DNA from: Comamonas testosteroni
Lineage (GTDB): Bacteria; Pseudomonadota; Gammaproteobacteria; Burkholderiales; Burkholderiaceae_C
Length of the DNA stretch: 64,000 nt
NCBI RefSeq assembly: GCF_030505195.1
Contig: NZ_CP129672.1
Span: 3,258,501-3,322,500 of the forward strand
Direction: 5' to 3'
Shown here one piece after another: positions 51,753-60,308 of this stretch (the stretch's first letter is position 1; each line of letters starts with the position of its first letter). The notes under the pieces were generated by a model that saw only the letters and a program-made list of their open reading frames with translations, made no database searches and was not told the origin of the DNA. Position numbers and translations under genes: made by a program.

Positions 51753-51767
51753 GTGGACTTTATCAAC
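51753..51767. promoter_or_regulatory. MarR operator candidate 2
   Basis: GTGGACTTTATCAAC matches operator 1 at 12 of 15 positions, with centres 32 bases apart (three helical turns). It overlaps a possible GTG start at 51753, which argues that translation starts at ATG 51771 or 51780. Confidence 0.5.
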
Positions 51768-51770
51768 TTA

Positions 51771-52571
51771 ATGAAAATCATGTCCAACACCGAGACAGTG
51801 TCCATCATGCAGCGTGTACGCCACGAATTCCGCTCGCGCCATGTACAGCTGCTGGCGCGCGAGCAGCTCAGCCCCGGCTTTATCCGCCTGACCGTGGGCG
51901 GCCCCGAGCTGGCAGGCTTTGTCAGCGCGGGCTTTGACGACCATACCAAGCTCATCCTGCCCCAGGCCGGGATGGATAGGCCCAATCTGCCGCAGATGGT
52001 CGACGGCCGCCCCCATATCGACGGCGAGCGCCCCACCATGCGCGACTACACGCCGCTGAACCATGACGTCGCCCGCAACACGCTGCAGCTGGAGTTCGCC
52101 GAGCATGGCTCGGGCCCGGCTGTGGAATGGGCGCGCACGGCACCCATCGGTCAGTGGCTGGGTCTGGCCGGCCCGCGCGGCAGCCTGGTCGTGCCCGCCG
52201 ATCTGGACTGGCATGTGCTGCTGGGCGATGAAAGCGCCATGCCCGCCATGGAGCGCCGTCTGGCGGAACTGCCGGCCGGCAGCCGCGCCATCGTGCGGGT
52301 GCAGATCGCCAATCCGGCTGACCAGCGCCGCTGGAGCAGTGCTGCGAAGCTGGATCTGCTGTGGGTGCCGTCCCTGGCCGCGGCCGTCGATGCGCTGGAT
52401 CTGCCCGAAGGCGAGGGCTTTGTCTGGGCGGCTGGCGAGAATCGTGCCATGGCCGATCTGCGCAAGCGCATTCTGGCCAAGCCCGGTGCCAATCCCAAGC
52501 GCATGCGGATTGCGTCCTACTGGAAGCAGGGCGAGGCCGCTCACCACGAGGAACTGAGCGCGAATGACTGA
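51771..52571 (+). CDS. Siderophore-interacting protein (ferric-siderophore reductase)
   Basis: Cytosolic FAD enzyme of about 266 residues that reduces ferric siderophores with NAD(P)H. The FAD-binding motif MRDYTPLNHD, LGLAGPRGSLVVPADLDWHVLLGDESAMPA and the C-terminal WAAGENRAMADLRKRIL match the SIP family. ATG 51771 or 51780 are equally plausible starts; GTG 51753 is in frame but lies in the second operator. Overlaps DUF2798 by eight bases. Confidence 0.9.
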   Translation: MKIMSNTETVSIMQRVRHEFRSRHVQLLAREQLSPGFIRLTVGGPELAGFVSAGFDDHTKLILPQAGMDRPNLPQMVDGRPHIDGERPTMRDYTPLNHDVARNTLQLEFAEHGSGPAVEWARTAPIGQWLGLAGPRGSLVVPADLDWHVLLGDESAMPAMERRLAELPAGSRAIVRVQIANPADQRRWSSAAKLDLLWVPSLAAAVDALDLPEGEGFVWAAGENRAMADLRKRILAKPGANPKRMRIASYWKQGEAAHHEELSAND

Positions 52572-52839
52572 AGCGACAAGTCCGCCTTCACAGCTGACTG
52601 CAATACTGCGCCGCAAGCTGCACAAGCGCTACACGCCCCTGGTGTTTGCCTTCTACATGGCGCTGATCATGGCATTTCTCATGTGCTGCATCATCGTGGC
52701 TGCCAACGGCGGTCTGGGCGCAGGCTACGGGTGGCGGGTGCTCAAGGCCTATGCGCTGGCCATGCCTTCGGCCTTTGCATGCGTGGTGTTGGTGCGTCCG
52801 CTGGTCATGCGGCTGGTTGCCGCCACAGTGCAGCCCTGA
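52564..52839 (+). CDS. DUF2798 small membrane protein
   Basis: A 91-residue inner-membrane protein with two hydrophobic helices (YTPLVFAFYMALIMAFLMCC and ALAMPSAFACVVLVRPLVMR). The conserved RPLV after helix 2 is typical of DUF2798. Translationally coupled to the siderophore-interacting protein by an eight-base overlap. Function unknown. Confidence 0.85.
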   Translation: MTEATSPPSQLTAILRRKLHKRYTPLVFAFYMALIMAFLMCCIIVAANGGLGAGYGWRVLKAYALAMPSAFACVVLVRPLVMRLVAATVQP

Positions 52840-52888
52840 GCACATCTCTCTGATCGCTCGTCACCGACAGTGCGTCACTGAGCGTGCC

Positions 52889-53851
52889 TCATTGATTGAG
52901 CAGGACGGGGGCACCGGTCGCATCGCGCCGCAGCTCGGCCGCGCCGCTGGCAACCAGGCCTGCGACCAGGCCGTCCAGCCATTGCTGTTCCGTTTGGCCA
53001 CCGAAGTAGCTTTGGTGCAGGATGCCGAAATAGGGGGTGGCATGCACCCAGCGCTGCAGATCCTGCACTTTGATGCTTTGCCACTCCAGCAGCTTGTATT
53101 TGAGCAGCACCTTGGCGGCATAGCTGGCATGGCGTTGCGGCGCCTGGACAAAGCCGGCCAGCCGCTTGCGGGCAATGCCCAGAGCCGCCTGCACATCGCC
53201 AAACAAGCCGCCGTGTCCGGGCACGACAAGGCGAGGCTCCAGGCGCTCGATCACGTCCAAGGTCGCGGCGACCTCGTCAAAGGCGGCAATGCCTTCGATC
53301 TCGGGGAAGACCACGCCAAAGCCGTTTTCCCATAGCGCATCGGCAGAGATCAGGATGCGGCTGTCGGGCTCGAACAGAATCACCGAATGCGGATCATGGC
53401 CGGGGGCTGCGTGGACCTGCCAGTCGCGGCCCGACAGGCGTACCGTGCTGCCCGGCTGCAGCAGGCCCGTGATGTCAAAGCGCGGGCATTCCTGCCCCGT
53501 GGGGGCGTAGCTGAGGGCGGCCTCGTCCCAGCTGCGTACCAGCTCGGCCTGGCCTGGTGCGATAAAGGTCTGCACCTGTGGATAAGCCTGCTGCAGTGCG
53601 GCATTGCCGCCGCAATGGTCGCTGTGCAGATGGGTGTTGAGAATGCGTGCCAGCGGCTGACCTGCCAGCGTGCTTTCGATCAGCGCCAGGGTTTGCGCGC
53701 TATGCGTGACATAGCCGGTGTCGATGACGGCAGCGCCTTCGGCATCGCCGGCCTGCGCGGCAAAGACGATGTTGTTGGCCGACAGCCAACCGCGCTCCAG
53801 CACGGTCATGCCGGGCGGCAGTGGGACATGCATTGCCGGGGATGCATTCAT
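52889..53851 (-). CDS. MBL-fold metallohydrolase
   Basis: A 320-residue metallo-beta-lactamase-fold hydrolase with the dinuclear metal motif NTHLHSDHCGG, a later His in HAAPGHDPHSV, the Asp in LISADALWENG and a final VVPGHGG. General annotation would be glyoxalase-II-like; true substrate unknown. ATG 53851 has GGAG nine bases upstream; ATG 53911 adds 20 residues without family content. Confidence 0.88.
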   Translation of the reverse strand: MNASPAMHVPLPPGMTVLERGWLSANNIVFAAQAGDAEGAAVIDTGYVTHSAQTLALIESTLAGQPLARILNTHLHSDHCGGNAALQQAYPQVQTFIAPGQAELVRSWDEAALSYAPTGQECPRFDITGLLQPGSTVRLSGRDWQVHAAPGHDPHSVILFEPDSRILISADALWENGFGVVFPEIEGIAAFDEVAATLDVIERLEPRLVVPGHGGLFGDVQAALGIARKRLAGFVQAPQRHASYAAKVLLKYKLLEWQSIKVQDLQRWVHATPYFGILHQSYFGGQTEQQWLDGLVAGLVASGAAELRRDATGAPVLLNQ

Positions 53852-53935
53852 CGAGCTGGTCTCCTGTGCGGTGCTTTGTGTTTTGCTCAAGCCTAGCAGG
53901 CCGCTCATCATGCAGCTGTCGCGCGGGCGGGCTGC

Positions 53936-54388
53936 TCAGTGTGACTCGGTCGAAGACAGGATGCGGCGGCGAATCACCACGGGCTTGCCGCCAAAGCGCT
54001 GCTTGGACAGCCAGTGCGCCAGGGCCGAATCGAGATGCGTGGCGTGGCCGGGAAACCAGTCCACCAGGGCTTGGGTCAGATCGCGGCAAAGGGCGACATT
54101 GCCTTCGGCGAGCTTGACGCGGACTTCTGCCACGGACTTGAGCACGGCCGCATGCTCGTCGATATGGCAGTCGCGTGGCGGGAAGCCGGTACTCAGCATC
54201 CACTGGTCCTCTTCGGCAAAGTGGTGCTGCAGATGGGTCTGCATGGCTTGCAGCAGACTGGGCAGCTCGCTGTCTTCGGCGGTTTGCAGCAGGGCAATCA
54301 GCTCGACGAATTCCTCGTGCAGCTCGTCCATGGGCCCGTGGCCCATGAGCAGATGGTCTCCCCAGACCAGGGTGGCGGTGTGGCTCAT
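53936..54388 (-). CDS. Bacteriohemerythrin
   Basis: Di-iron oxygen-binding four-helix protein of 150 residues. Iron ligands visible in GPMDELHEEFVELIALL, HLQHHFAEEDQWM (HxxxE-type), HIDEHAAVL and a final Asp in GHATHLDSALAHWL. It may buffer oxygen or iron. Starts at 54388 (MSHTATLVWGDHLLMGH), where the family N-terminus begins. Confidence 0.9.
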   Translation of the reverse strand: MSHTATLVWGDHLLMGHGPMDELHEEFVELIALLQTAEDSELPSLLQAMQTHLQHHFAEEDQWMLSTGFPPRDCHIDEHAAVLKSVAEVRVKLAEGNVALCRDLTQALVDWFPGHATHLDSALAHWLSKQRFGGKPVVIRRRILSSTESH

Positions 54389-54512
54389 GGCAATGTCTTC
54401 TTGTGAATGCTGCGGAGTGTGCGCAGCTTGTCTTTGAAGACCATTATGCAAGCCGTATCGGTGGGCAGGCATCCTGCAAAAGAGGGAGGCGGTCTGCCGT
54501 GCGGGCAAAGAA

Positions 54513-54544
54513 AAAGCCTCTTGAACCGAAATTCAAGAGGCTTT
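54513..54544 (-). terminator. Intrinsic terminator of the tRNA-Val transcript
   Basis: Perfect 13-base arms (AAAGCCTCTTGAA and complement) around a six-base loop, with an A-run on the left that reads as U-run for minus-strand transcription. It ends four bases before the first tRNA. Confidence 0.88.
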
Positions 54545-54547
54545 GTC

Positions 54548-54622
54548 TGGTGCGCGATACATGGATCGAACATGTGACCCCTGCCGTGTGAAGGCAGTGC
54601 TCTACCGCTGAGCTAATCGCGC
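54548..54622 (-). tRNA. tRNA-Val (CAC)
   Basis: Reads GCGCGAT...ATCGCGC-A-CCA on the minus strand; D arm AGCTCAGCGGTAGAGC; anticodon stem CTGCC/GGCAG with loop TTCACAC (anticodon CAC); T arm with GTTCGATC. CCA is encoded. Confidence 0.95.
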
Positions 54623-54628
54623 TTTAAC

Positions 54629-54703
54629 TGGTGGGTGATACATGGATCGAACATGTGACCCCTGCCGTGTGAAGGCAGTGCTCTACCGCTGAGCTAATCA
54701 CCC
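54629..54703 (-). tRNA. tRNA-Val (CAC), second copy
   Basis: Same body and anticodon loop as the neighbouring copy, but the acceptor stem reads GGGTGAT/ATCACCC instead of GCGCGAT/ATCGCGC, with matching changes on both strands. Six bases separate the two genes. CCA is encoded. Confidence 0.95.
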
Positions 54704-54769
54704 GAAGACCGCAATTCTAGCAGCAACTTTGGAAGTCTTCGGGAAAACTCGTAAATTTTCTGAAAAAAC

Positions 54770-56479
54770 TCAGTTCGACCGCAGCTCGCGCCTCAGGATC
54801 TTGCCCACATTGGTCTTGGGCAGCTCGTCGCGGAACTCGATATAGCGTGGCCGCTTGTAGCCTGTCAGCTGCTCCTGGCAGTAGCGCATGACCCGGTCTT
54901 CCGTCAGTGAGGGGTCGCTGCGCACCACATAGACCTTGATCGATTCGCCCTGCTGATCGTCCTTGACGCCCACGGCTGCGCATTCGAGCACGCCGGGGCA
55001 CATGGAGATGACGTTTTCCAGCTCGTTCGGATAGACGTTGAAACCGCTGACCACCATCATGTCCTTTTTGCGGTCGATGATGCGGGTGTATCCCTCATCG
55101 TCCAGCACACCGATATCGCCGGTGCGCATATAGCCATCGGCCGTGAAGGCCTTGGCGGTCTCTGCAGGCTGGTTGTAGTAGCTGTGCATGACGTTGGGGC
55201 CCTTGATGCACAGCTCTCCCGCCTGGCCGTTGGGCAGGTTGCGGCCTTCATCGTCCTTGATGGCGACCGAGATGCCGGGCAGAGGCAGGCCTATGGTGCC
55301 GGTGAACTCCTTGTTGGTGACGGGATTGTTCGTGCCTATGGCGCAGGTCTCGCTCATGCCCCAGCCTTCGATCATGGCGCAGCCCGTGGTCTGCTGCCAC
55401 TGACGCGCTGTGCCTTCGGATGCCGCCATGCCGCCGGCCTGGGAGATGAACAACTGCGAGAAATCGAGCTGGCGGAACTCCGGGTTGTGAAGCAGCGCAT
55501 TGAACAAGGTGTTCACGGCAGGCAGCACATGGAAGGGCCGCTTCTTGAGCACCTTCACAAATTTCGGGATATCGCGTGGGTTGGGGATCAGACTGAGGCT
55601 GCCGCCCAGTCGCATGGCGAACAGACTCACGGTGAGTGCGAAGATGTGATAGAGCGGCAAGGCCGCCACGATATGGGTTTCATTGGCCTTGACCCTGCCT
55701 TCCAGCGCAGGGGTGAACCAGGTATGGGCCTGCAGCGTGGCGGCGACGATATTGCGATGGGTCAGCACTGCCCCCTTGGACAGGCCTGTTGTGCCGCCCG
55801 TGTATTGCAAAAAGGCTATCGAGTCCAGCGTGGCCGTGCTGGGAATGAGCCTGCGTCCAGCGCCCTCGGTCAGGGCCTTGCTGAACAGGGTGACCTGGCG
55901 CGGCTGGCTGCCGGCGCCTGAATCCGAGCCAAGGGGCAGGTCAAAGGCCGGCACCATCTTGGCCAGGTGGCGCACGGCAAAGGTGATCCAGCTGCCGTAC
56001 AGGCCGCCGAGCAGATCGCCCATGCTGGTCAGGCAGATATGGCGGATATGGCTGCGCTCCAGCACCTGGGCCAGGGTGTGGGCAAAGTTCTCCATGATGA
56101 TGATGGCCGTGGCACCCGAGTCCTTGAGCTGATGCTCGAGCTCGCGCGCGGTGTAGAGCGGGTTGACGTTGACGCAGGTAAAGCCTGCGCGCAGCACGCC
56201 GGCCATGCTGACGGCGAACTGCGGCACATTGGGCAGCATGATGGCCACGCGTGCCCCCGGCTCCAGGCCCAGGCCCTGCAGCCAGGCCCCCATCTGTGCG
56301 GATAGCTTGTCCAGCTCGCCATAGCTCATCCAGCGGTCCATGCAGACGGAAAACGGCCGCTGTGCATGCTGGGAAAAGGCTTCTTCGAGCAGATGTACCA
56401 GCGAGCGGTACTGCTCGGGCTGTACTTCGTGCGGCACATTGGGCGGATAGTTCTTGAACCAGGGAGCGGCAGCGTCCAT
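54770..56479 (-). CDS. fadD: Long-chain fatty-acid-CoA ligase
   Basis: Activates fatty acids with ATP and CoA at the inner membrane face, 569 residues. AMP-binding motif FLQYTGGTTGLSKGAVLTH, EGWGMSETCAIGTNNP, YMRTGDIGVLDDEGYTRIIDRKKDMMVVSGFNVYPNE split over the hinge, and the C-terminal catalytic Lys in PKTNVGKILRRELR. The length and the N-terminal NYPPNVPHEV match FadD. The only gene with tRNAs directly downstream on the same strand. Confidence 0.94.
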   Translation of the reverse strand: MDAAAPWFKNYPPNVPHEVQPEQYRSLVHLLEEAFSQHAQRPFSVCMDRWMSYGELDKLSAQMGAWLQGLGLEPGARVAIMLPNVPQFAVSMAGVLRAGFTCVNVNPLYTARELEHQLKDSGATAIIIMENFAHTLAQVLERSHIRHICLTSMGDLLGGLYGSWITFAVRHLAKMVPAFDLPLGSDSGAGSQPRQVTLFSKALTEGAGRRLIPSTATLDSIAFLQYTGGTTGLSKGAVLTHRNIVAATLQAHTWFTPALEGRVKANETHIVAALPLYHIFALTVSLFAMRLGGSLSLIPNPRDIPKFVKVLKKRPFHVLPAVNTLFNALLHNPEFRQLDFSQLFISQAGGMAASEGTARQWQQTTGCAMIEGWGMSETCAIGTNNPVTNKEFTGTIGLPLPGISVAIKDDEGRNLPNGQAGELCIKGPNVMHSYYNQPAETAKAFTADGYMRTGDIGVLDDEGYTRIIDRKKDMMVVSGFNVYPNELENVISMCPGVLECAAVGVKDDQQGESIKVYVVRSDPSLTEDRVMRYCQEQLTGYKRPRYIEFRDELPKTNVGKILRRELRSN

Positions 56480-56657
56480 ATAGAAGAGGTACCTTGCAGA
56501 AGCCGCTCGTCGTCCAGGGACGCGGGCGGCGGGTTGAACAAAGAAGGCCAGCGTGCAAAACCTGCGCTGCGGCTGATTCTGCGGATGCCCTCTGTCAGGG
56601 TCTACGGGGGCTTGTCCTAGGCGCTGAGCGGCATGCTTGCTACGCTAGCGCCTGGAG

Positions 56658-57680
56658 GTGCAGGCTTTGAATACCTGGTTCTGGCGCGCAGTGGTGATGG
56701 GCAGCTGGCTGGCGCTGCTGCTCTGGTGCGGCTATTGGTGGCCGCGCTCGGTCGCGACGGCCTTGGCCGGTGCAGCCCTGATTGCGGGCGGTGCCGGACT
56801 GCAGCTGGGCACGCAGATGCTGATGATGCGCAGGGTGCTGCGCCGCCGCGGTGTGCCGCTGCCATCCGCCATGGTCGCGCTGCGGGCCTGGCTGTCGGAG
56901 TGGCGCTGGGCCTGGCGGTTGTTTGGCTGGCAGATTCCTTTTGGCGAACATGCCGAGCCCGATGGAGTGTCTGTCGAAGGCAAGCAGGTGCAAGGGCCAG
57001 TGCAAGGGCAGGTGGGCGTAGTACTGGTGCACGGCTATTTCTGCAACCGTGGCGTGTGGACCGTCTGGCTGCGCAGGCTCAAGTCGCGCGGCATTGCCGG
57101 CATGGCCATGACGCTGGAGCCTGCGCATGGCAGCTCCGTCAACGCCATGGTGGACGATCTCGACCGATGCGTGAAAGCCATGGTCCAGCAAACCGGCTGT
57201 GCCCCTCTTCTGGTTGCGCACAGCATGGGCGGTCTGGTGGTGCGGGCCTGGCTCAAGCGGCTTGATGCCGGTGAGCGCGCGCGCCATGCGGCCCATGTGG
57301 TCACCGTGGCCACGCCGCATGGCGGGGCGTGGCTGGCACGGTTTGCGCAGCGCCTGCCGGCCGTGGAGATGCGCGAGGGCAGCGACTGGCTGCAGCGTCT
57401 GGGGCCGCCGCCCGAGGATGTGCCATTCAGCTGCTGGTGCAGCAGCAGCGACAACATCGTCTTTCCCCCCGATCTGGCTGTCCTGCCGAATGCGCAGCGC
57501 CATCAGGTCGACGATGCAGCGCATATGCAGCTGCTGTTTGATGCGCGGGTCTGGCAGCACTGTCTGCAGCTGCAGGCGCAACTGCAAGAGCGACTGCAGG
57601 AGCGACCGCAGCAGCGGTATCAGGCGGCAGACGGAGGTGCCTCGGCAGCCGATGCCGGGGCACGGGCCTGCGGGTCCTGA
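56658..57680 (+). CDS. Membrane-anchored alpha/beta hydrolase (lipase-like)
   Basis: A 340-residue protein with two N-terminal hydrophobic segments (VVMGSWLALLLWCGYWW and VATALAGAALIAGGAGLQLG) and an alpha/beta-hydrolase domain: VVLVHGYFCNRGVW (oxyanion side) and nucleophile Ser in LLVAHSMGGLVVRAW, then VTVATPHGG. Start could be GTG 56658 or the TTG at 56667, which has GGAGGT at the better distance. The last 61 bases overlap the 3' end of the MscS gene on the other strand. Substrate unknown. Confidence 0.87.
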   Translation: MQALNTWFWRAVVMGSWLALLLWCGYWWPRSVATALAGAALIAGGAGLQLGTQMLMMRRVLRRRGVPLPSAMVALRAWLSEWRWAWRLFGWQIPFGEHAEPDGVSVEGKQVQGPVQGQVGVVLVHGYFCNRGVWTVWLRRLKSRGIAGMAMTLEPAHGSSVNAMVDDLDRCVKAMVQQTGCAPLLVAHSMGGLVVRAWLKRLDAGERARHAAHVVTVATPHGGAWLARFAQRLPAVEMREGSDWLQRLGPPPEDVPFSCWCSSSDNIVFPPDLAVLPNAQRHQVDDAAHMQLLFDARVWQHCLQLQAQLQERLQERPQQRYQAADGGASAADAGARACGS

Positions 57681-60067
57681 ACCAGGTGGATGTCGGTGGC
57701 AGCGACCAGGGCGATCTTCTGCTCGGCACAGCGCTGCAGCAGGCCGAACAGCAGGTCGCTGCGCGTGCTGTAGACATTGCGCGAGCTCGAGACATGGCCG
57801 AAGCTGGTGATGTTGACCACGCTGCCATTGATGGAGTCCACATACATTGAAGGGGCCGGGGTGCTCAGCACGGCCTCATGCTCGGCATAAAGGCCCAGCA
57901 GCACCTCGCGCAGCTTGACGATATCGGTGTTCAGCGGCACCGAGAACGCGATCGAGATGCGGCCCAGCGCGCCATCCATGGTCAGGTTCTGCACGGACTT
58001 GGTGATGAACTCCGAGTTGGGCACGATGACGGTGGATTTGTCATCGGTCTGAATCTCGGTGGCGCGCACGCTGATGCGGCGGATGTCGCCGACCTGATCG
58101 CCGATGCGCACGCGGTCGCCCAGCTTCACGGGGCGCTCGGCCAGCAGAATCAGGCCCGAGACAAAGTTCTGCGTGATGGCCTGCAGGCCGAAGCCGATGC
58201 CGACGGACAAGGCGCTGGCCAGCAGGGCCACTTTTTCGAAGCCTATGCCCAGGGCCGCCAGCGTCCACAGGCCGGACAGCAAAATGCCCGTATAGCGGGC
58301 CACGGTGCTGATGGAGTTGCGTGCGCCTATATCCAGCTCGGTCTTGGGCAGAAAGGTCTCCACCAGCCAGTGCTGCAAGGCACCAAACAGCGTCAGCCCC
58401 GCCACCAGCACCAGCAGGCCGCGCAAAATCGTCATGGGACGCAGGAAGGAGTCGCCAACGGGCAGGCCGTTGGTCAGCGTATCGGCCAGCACGATCAGGC
58501 TGCTGGAGTTGCCAAAGGGCGCGATCAGCGCCATCAGCCCCAGCAGCAGCAGACAGACACGCGTGAAGGCCGACAGCAGCACGCCGACCTGCTCCAGGCG
58601 CGAGGGCTTGAGCCCCGTGCCGGCAGCAAAGCTCTGGCCGATACGGCTCTCGCTGGAGCACAGCCAGGTAAAGAGGTCGTCGACAAACTTCATCAGCAGC
58701 GAGGTGGCCAGAACCACCACGGTGATCCAGACCATTTGCGTGGCTGCGAATACCGAGAAGTTCAGATAACCGATCAGCGCTGCGATCAGCGCGGCCAGCA
58801 CCGTCAGATGCCCGCCCAGCCAGGCCAGCATCAGCCAGCGACTGGTTGCAGCAGGCCGGTAATCGTCACCATGGTGAGCGGCTTTCTCGCGCTCGGCCAG
58901 TTGCTGGCGCTTGCGTTGCTTGTTGATGACCATCAGCACCGACATGATGAGCAAGGCATAGACGAGCGCAATCAGTCCGTCCAGGGCTACGCTGCTGACG
59001 GCGCTGGTGCGTGCGGCAATGTCCACCGCGTTGAGCATCATGGAGAACCAGGTCAGACCGGCGGCTCCCCAGGCAAAGCGTGTGAGCGCAGGAGCGGCAA
59101 TGTCGTCGATGTTGAGCAGTCGCCAGGTGGGGCGCTTGGGCACCAGCAGGCAGGCGCTGACGGAGAGGAAGAAGGCCGCGACAAATGAGGATTGAATCCA
59201 GGCATCGGCCACGGTCTGCAGGCGAGGTGCAATCGCGTCTATGGAGCGCAGGCTCTCGATGAATACCAGACTGGCCAGGCCGGGTAGGGCAGTGCCCACG
59301 ACCAGCATCCAGACGGCCAGACCCGTGCGGCGCAACCGCCCGTTGGGTGCGCGTTCGGAGGCCGCAAATTTTCGGCCCGCATAGCGCAGGCCGATGCGCA
59401 GCGGAAACATCACAAACAGCGCCAGGGCAATGCCGGTCAGCGTGGCCGACCAGCCATGTTCGGCAATGGCGGCGTTAAAGCTGGTACGGCCCTGGCGTGT
59501 CAGGGCCGCAATGCGTTGCAGGTCGGTTGGCAGATGCTCGGCAAACTGCTTCCACAGCGAAGGCGACAGCGGCGATGCCACCTTGCGGGCGATCTGTGCG
59601 TTGAACTGCTGGGTGCGGATTTTCTCGATGCTGTCCGTGGTCTGCTTGGCCTCCATGGACAACAGCTTGCCGCGCTTGAGCGCGGAGTCCAGCTCGCTGT
59701 GCTGCTGCGCCAGATCCTTGCGCTGCAGGCTCAGTTCGGGGGATTCCTCGCTGCCTTCGGCCACCGGCCCCAGCTGGGCAATGCGGGCATCGATCTGCTT
59801 GAGCAGCGGCTCCAGTGCCGTGACGGCATTGTCGGCATCGCGTTTGGACTGCAGGGCTTTTTCGGACAGGGCCTGCAGCGTTTCGGAGGTGTCGGCATCG
59901 TCCAGCGACTGGCGTACCTTGTCCAGCGTGTTCGATGCCTGTTGAATCTGGGCGATGGACGTGGTCTGGATATCGCCATTGGCAGGCAGCTCGGCCGCGA
60001 CGGCCAGACCTATGCAAAGTTGGAGCGCTAAAAGCCAGCGCAGCAGTCGGTTGCAGCGGTAATGCAT
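57620..60067 (-). CDS. DUF3772 / MscS-family mechanosensitive channel
   Basis: A large inner-membrane channel of 815 residues. Signal peptide to VAAEL, a periplasmic coiled-coil DUF3772 region (about 25-200), some ten hydrophobic segments, and the MscS pore/beta domain near 610-790 (LLASALSVGIGFGLQAITQNFVSG, VKLGDRVRIGDQVGDIRRI and IVPNSEFITKSVQNLT). It relieves osmotic pressure or acts as a signalling channel. Start at 60067 where the signal peptide begins. Its end overlaps the convergent hydrolase gene. Confidence 0.9.
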   Translation of the reverse strand: MHYRCNRLLRWLLALQLCIGLAVAAELPANGDIQTTSIAQIQQASNTLDKVRQSLDDADTSETLQALSEKALQSKRDADNAVTALEPLLKQIDARIAQLGPVAEGSEESPELSLQRKDLAQQHSELDSALKRGKLLSMEAKQTTDSIEKIRTQQFNAQIARKVASPLSPSLWKQFAEHLPTDLQRIAALTRQGRTSFNAAIAEHGWSATLTGIALALFVMFPLRIGLRYAGRKFAASERAPNGRLRRTGLAVWMLVVGTALPGLASLVFIESLRSIDAIAPRLQTVADAWIQSSFVAAFFLSVSACLLVPKRPTWRLLNIDDIAAPALTRFAWGAAGLTWFSMMLNAVDIAARTSAVSSVALDGLIALVYALLIMSVLMVINKQRKRQQLAEREKAAHHGDDYRPAATSRWLMLAWLGGHLTVLAALIAALIGYLNFSVFAATQMVWITVVVLATSLLMKFVDDLFTWLCSSESRIGQSFAAGTGLKPSRLEQVGVLLSAFTRVCLLLLGLMALIAPFGNSSSLIVLADTLTNGLPVGDSFLRPMTILRGLLVLVAGLTLFGALQHWLVETFLPKTELDIGARNSISTVARYTGILLSGLWTLAALGIGFEKVALLASALSVGIGFGLQAITQNFVSGLILLAERPVKLGDRVRIGDQVGDIRRISVRATEIQTDDKSTVIVPNSEFITKSVQNLTMDGALGRISIAFSVPLNTDIVKLREVLLGLYAEHEAVLSTPAPSMYVDSINGSVVNITSFGHVSSSRNVYSTRSDLLFGLLQRCAEQKIALVAATDIHLVQDPQARAPASAAEAPPSAA

Positions 60068-60233
60068 TGTGAAGAAGTGAGTGGGCGGCAGTTTGCCTCT
60101 GGCGCTCACTATAGGTGCAATGCTGCGGTCAGGGTTTCAGGGCGCAGCCAAGTCCTGCAGGACTTGCAGCCTGAATACTCTGTATCGATTGCTATTAAAA
60201 ATGGAGCTTTATGCGCTTTTCAGAAAAGGAGTG

Positions 60234-60263
60234 GCGCCGGATTTCCATCTGGAAATTCGGCGC
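60234..60263 (-). terminator. Hairpin downstream of phhA
   Basis: Fourteen-base arms GCGCCGGATTTCCA and TGGAAATTCGGCGC (one mismatch) around a two-base loop; on the minus strand it is followed by CTCCTTTT. It lies between phhA (stop 60309) and the MscS gene start. Confidence 0.55.
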
Positions 60264-60308
60264 GTGACCTCGCGCGTTCCGGGGCGCGTGCCGGTATACA
60301 TCCGCTGA

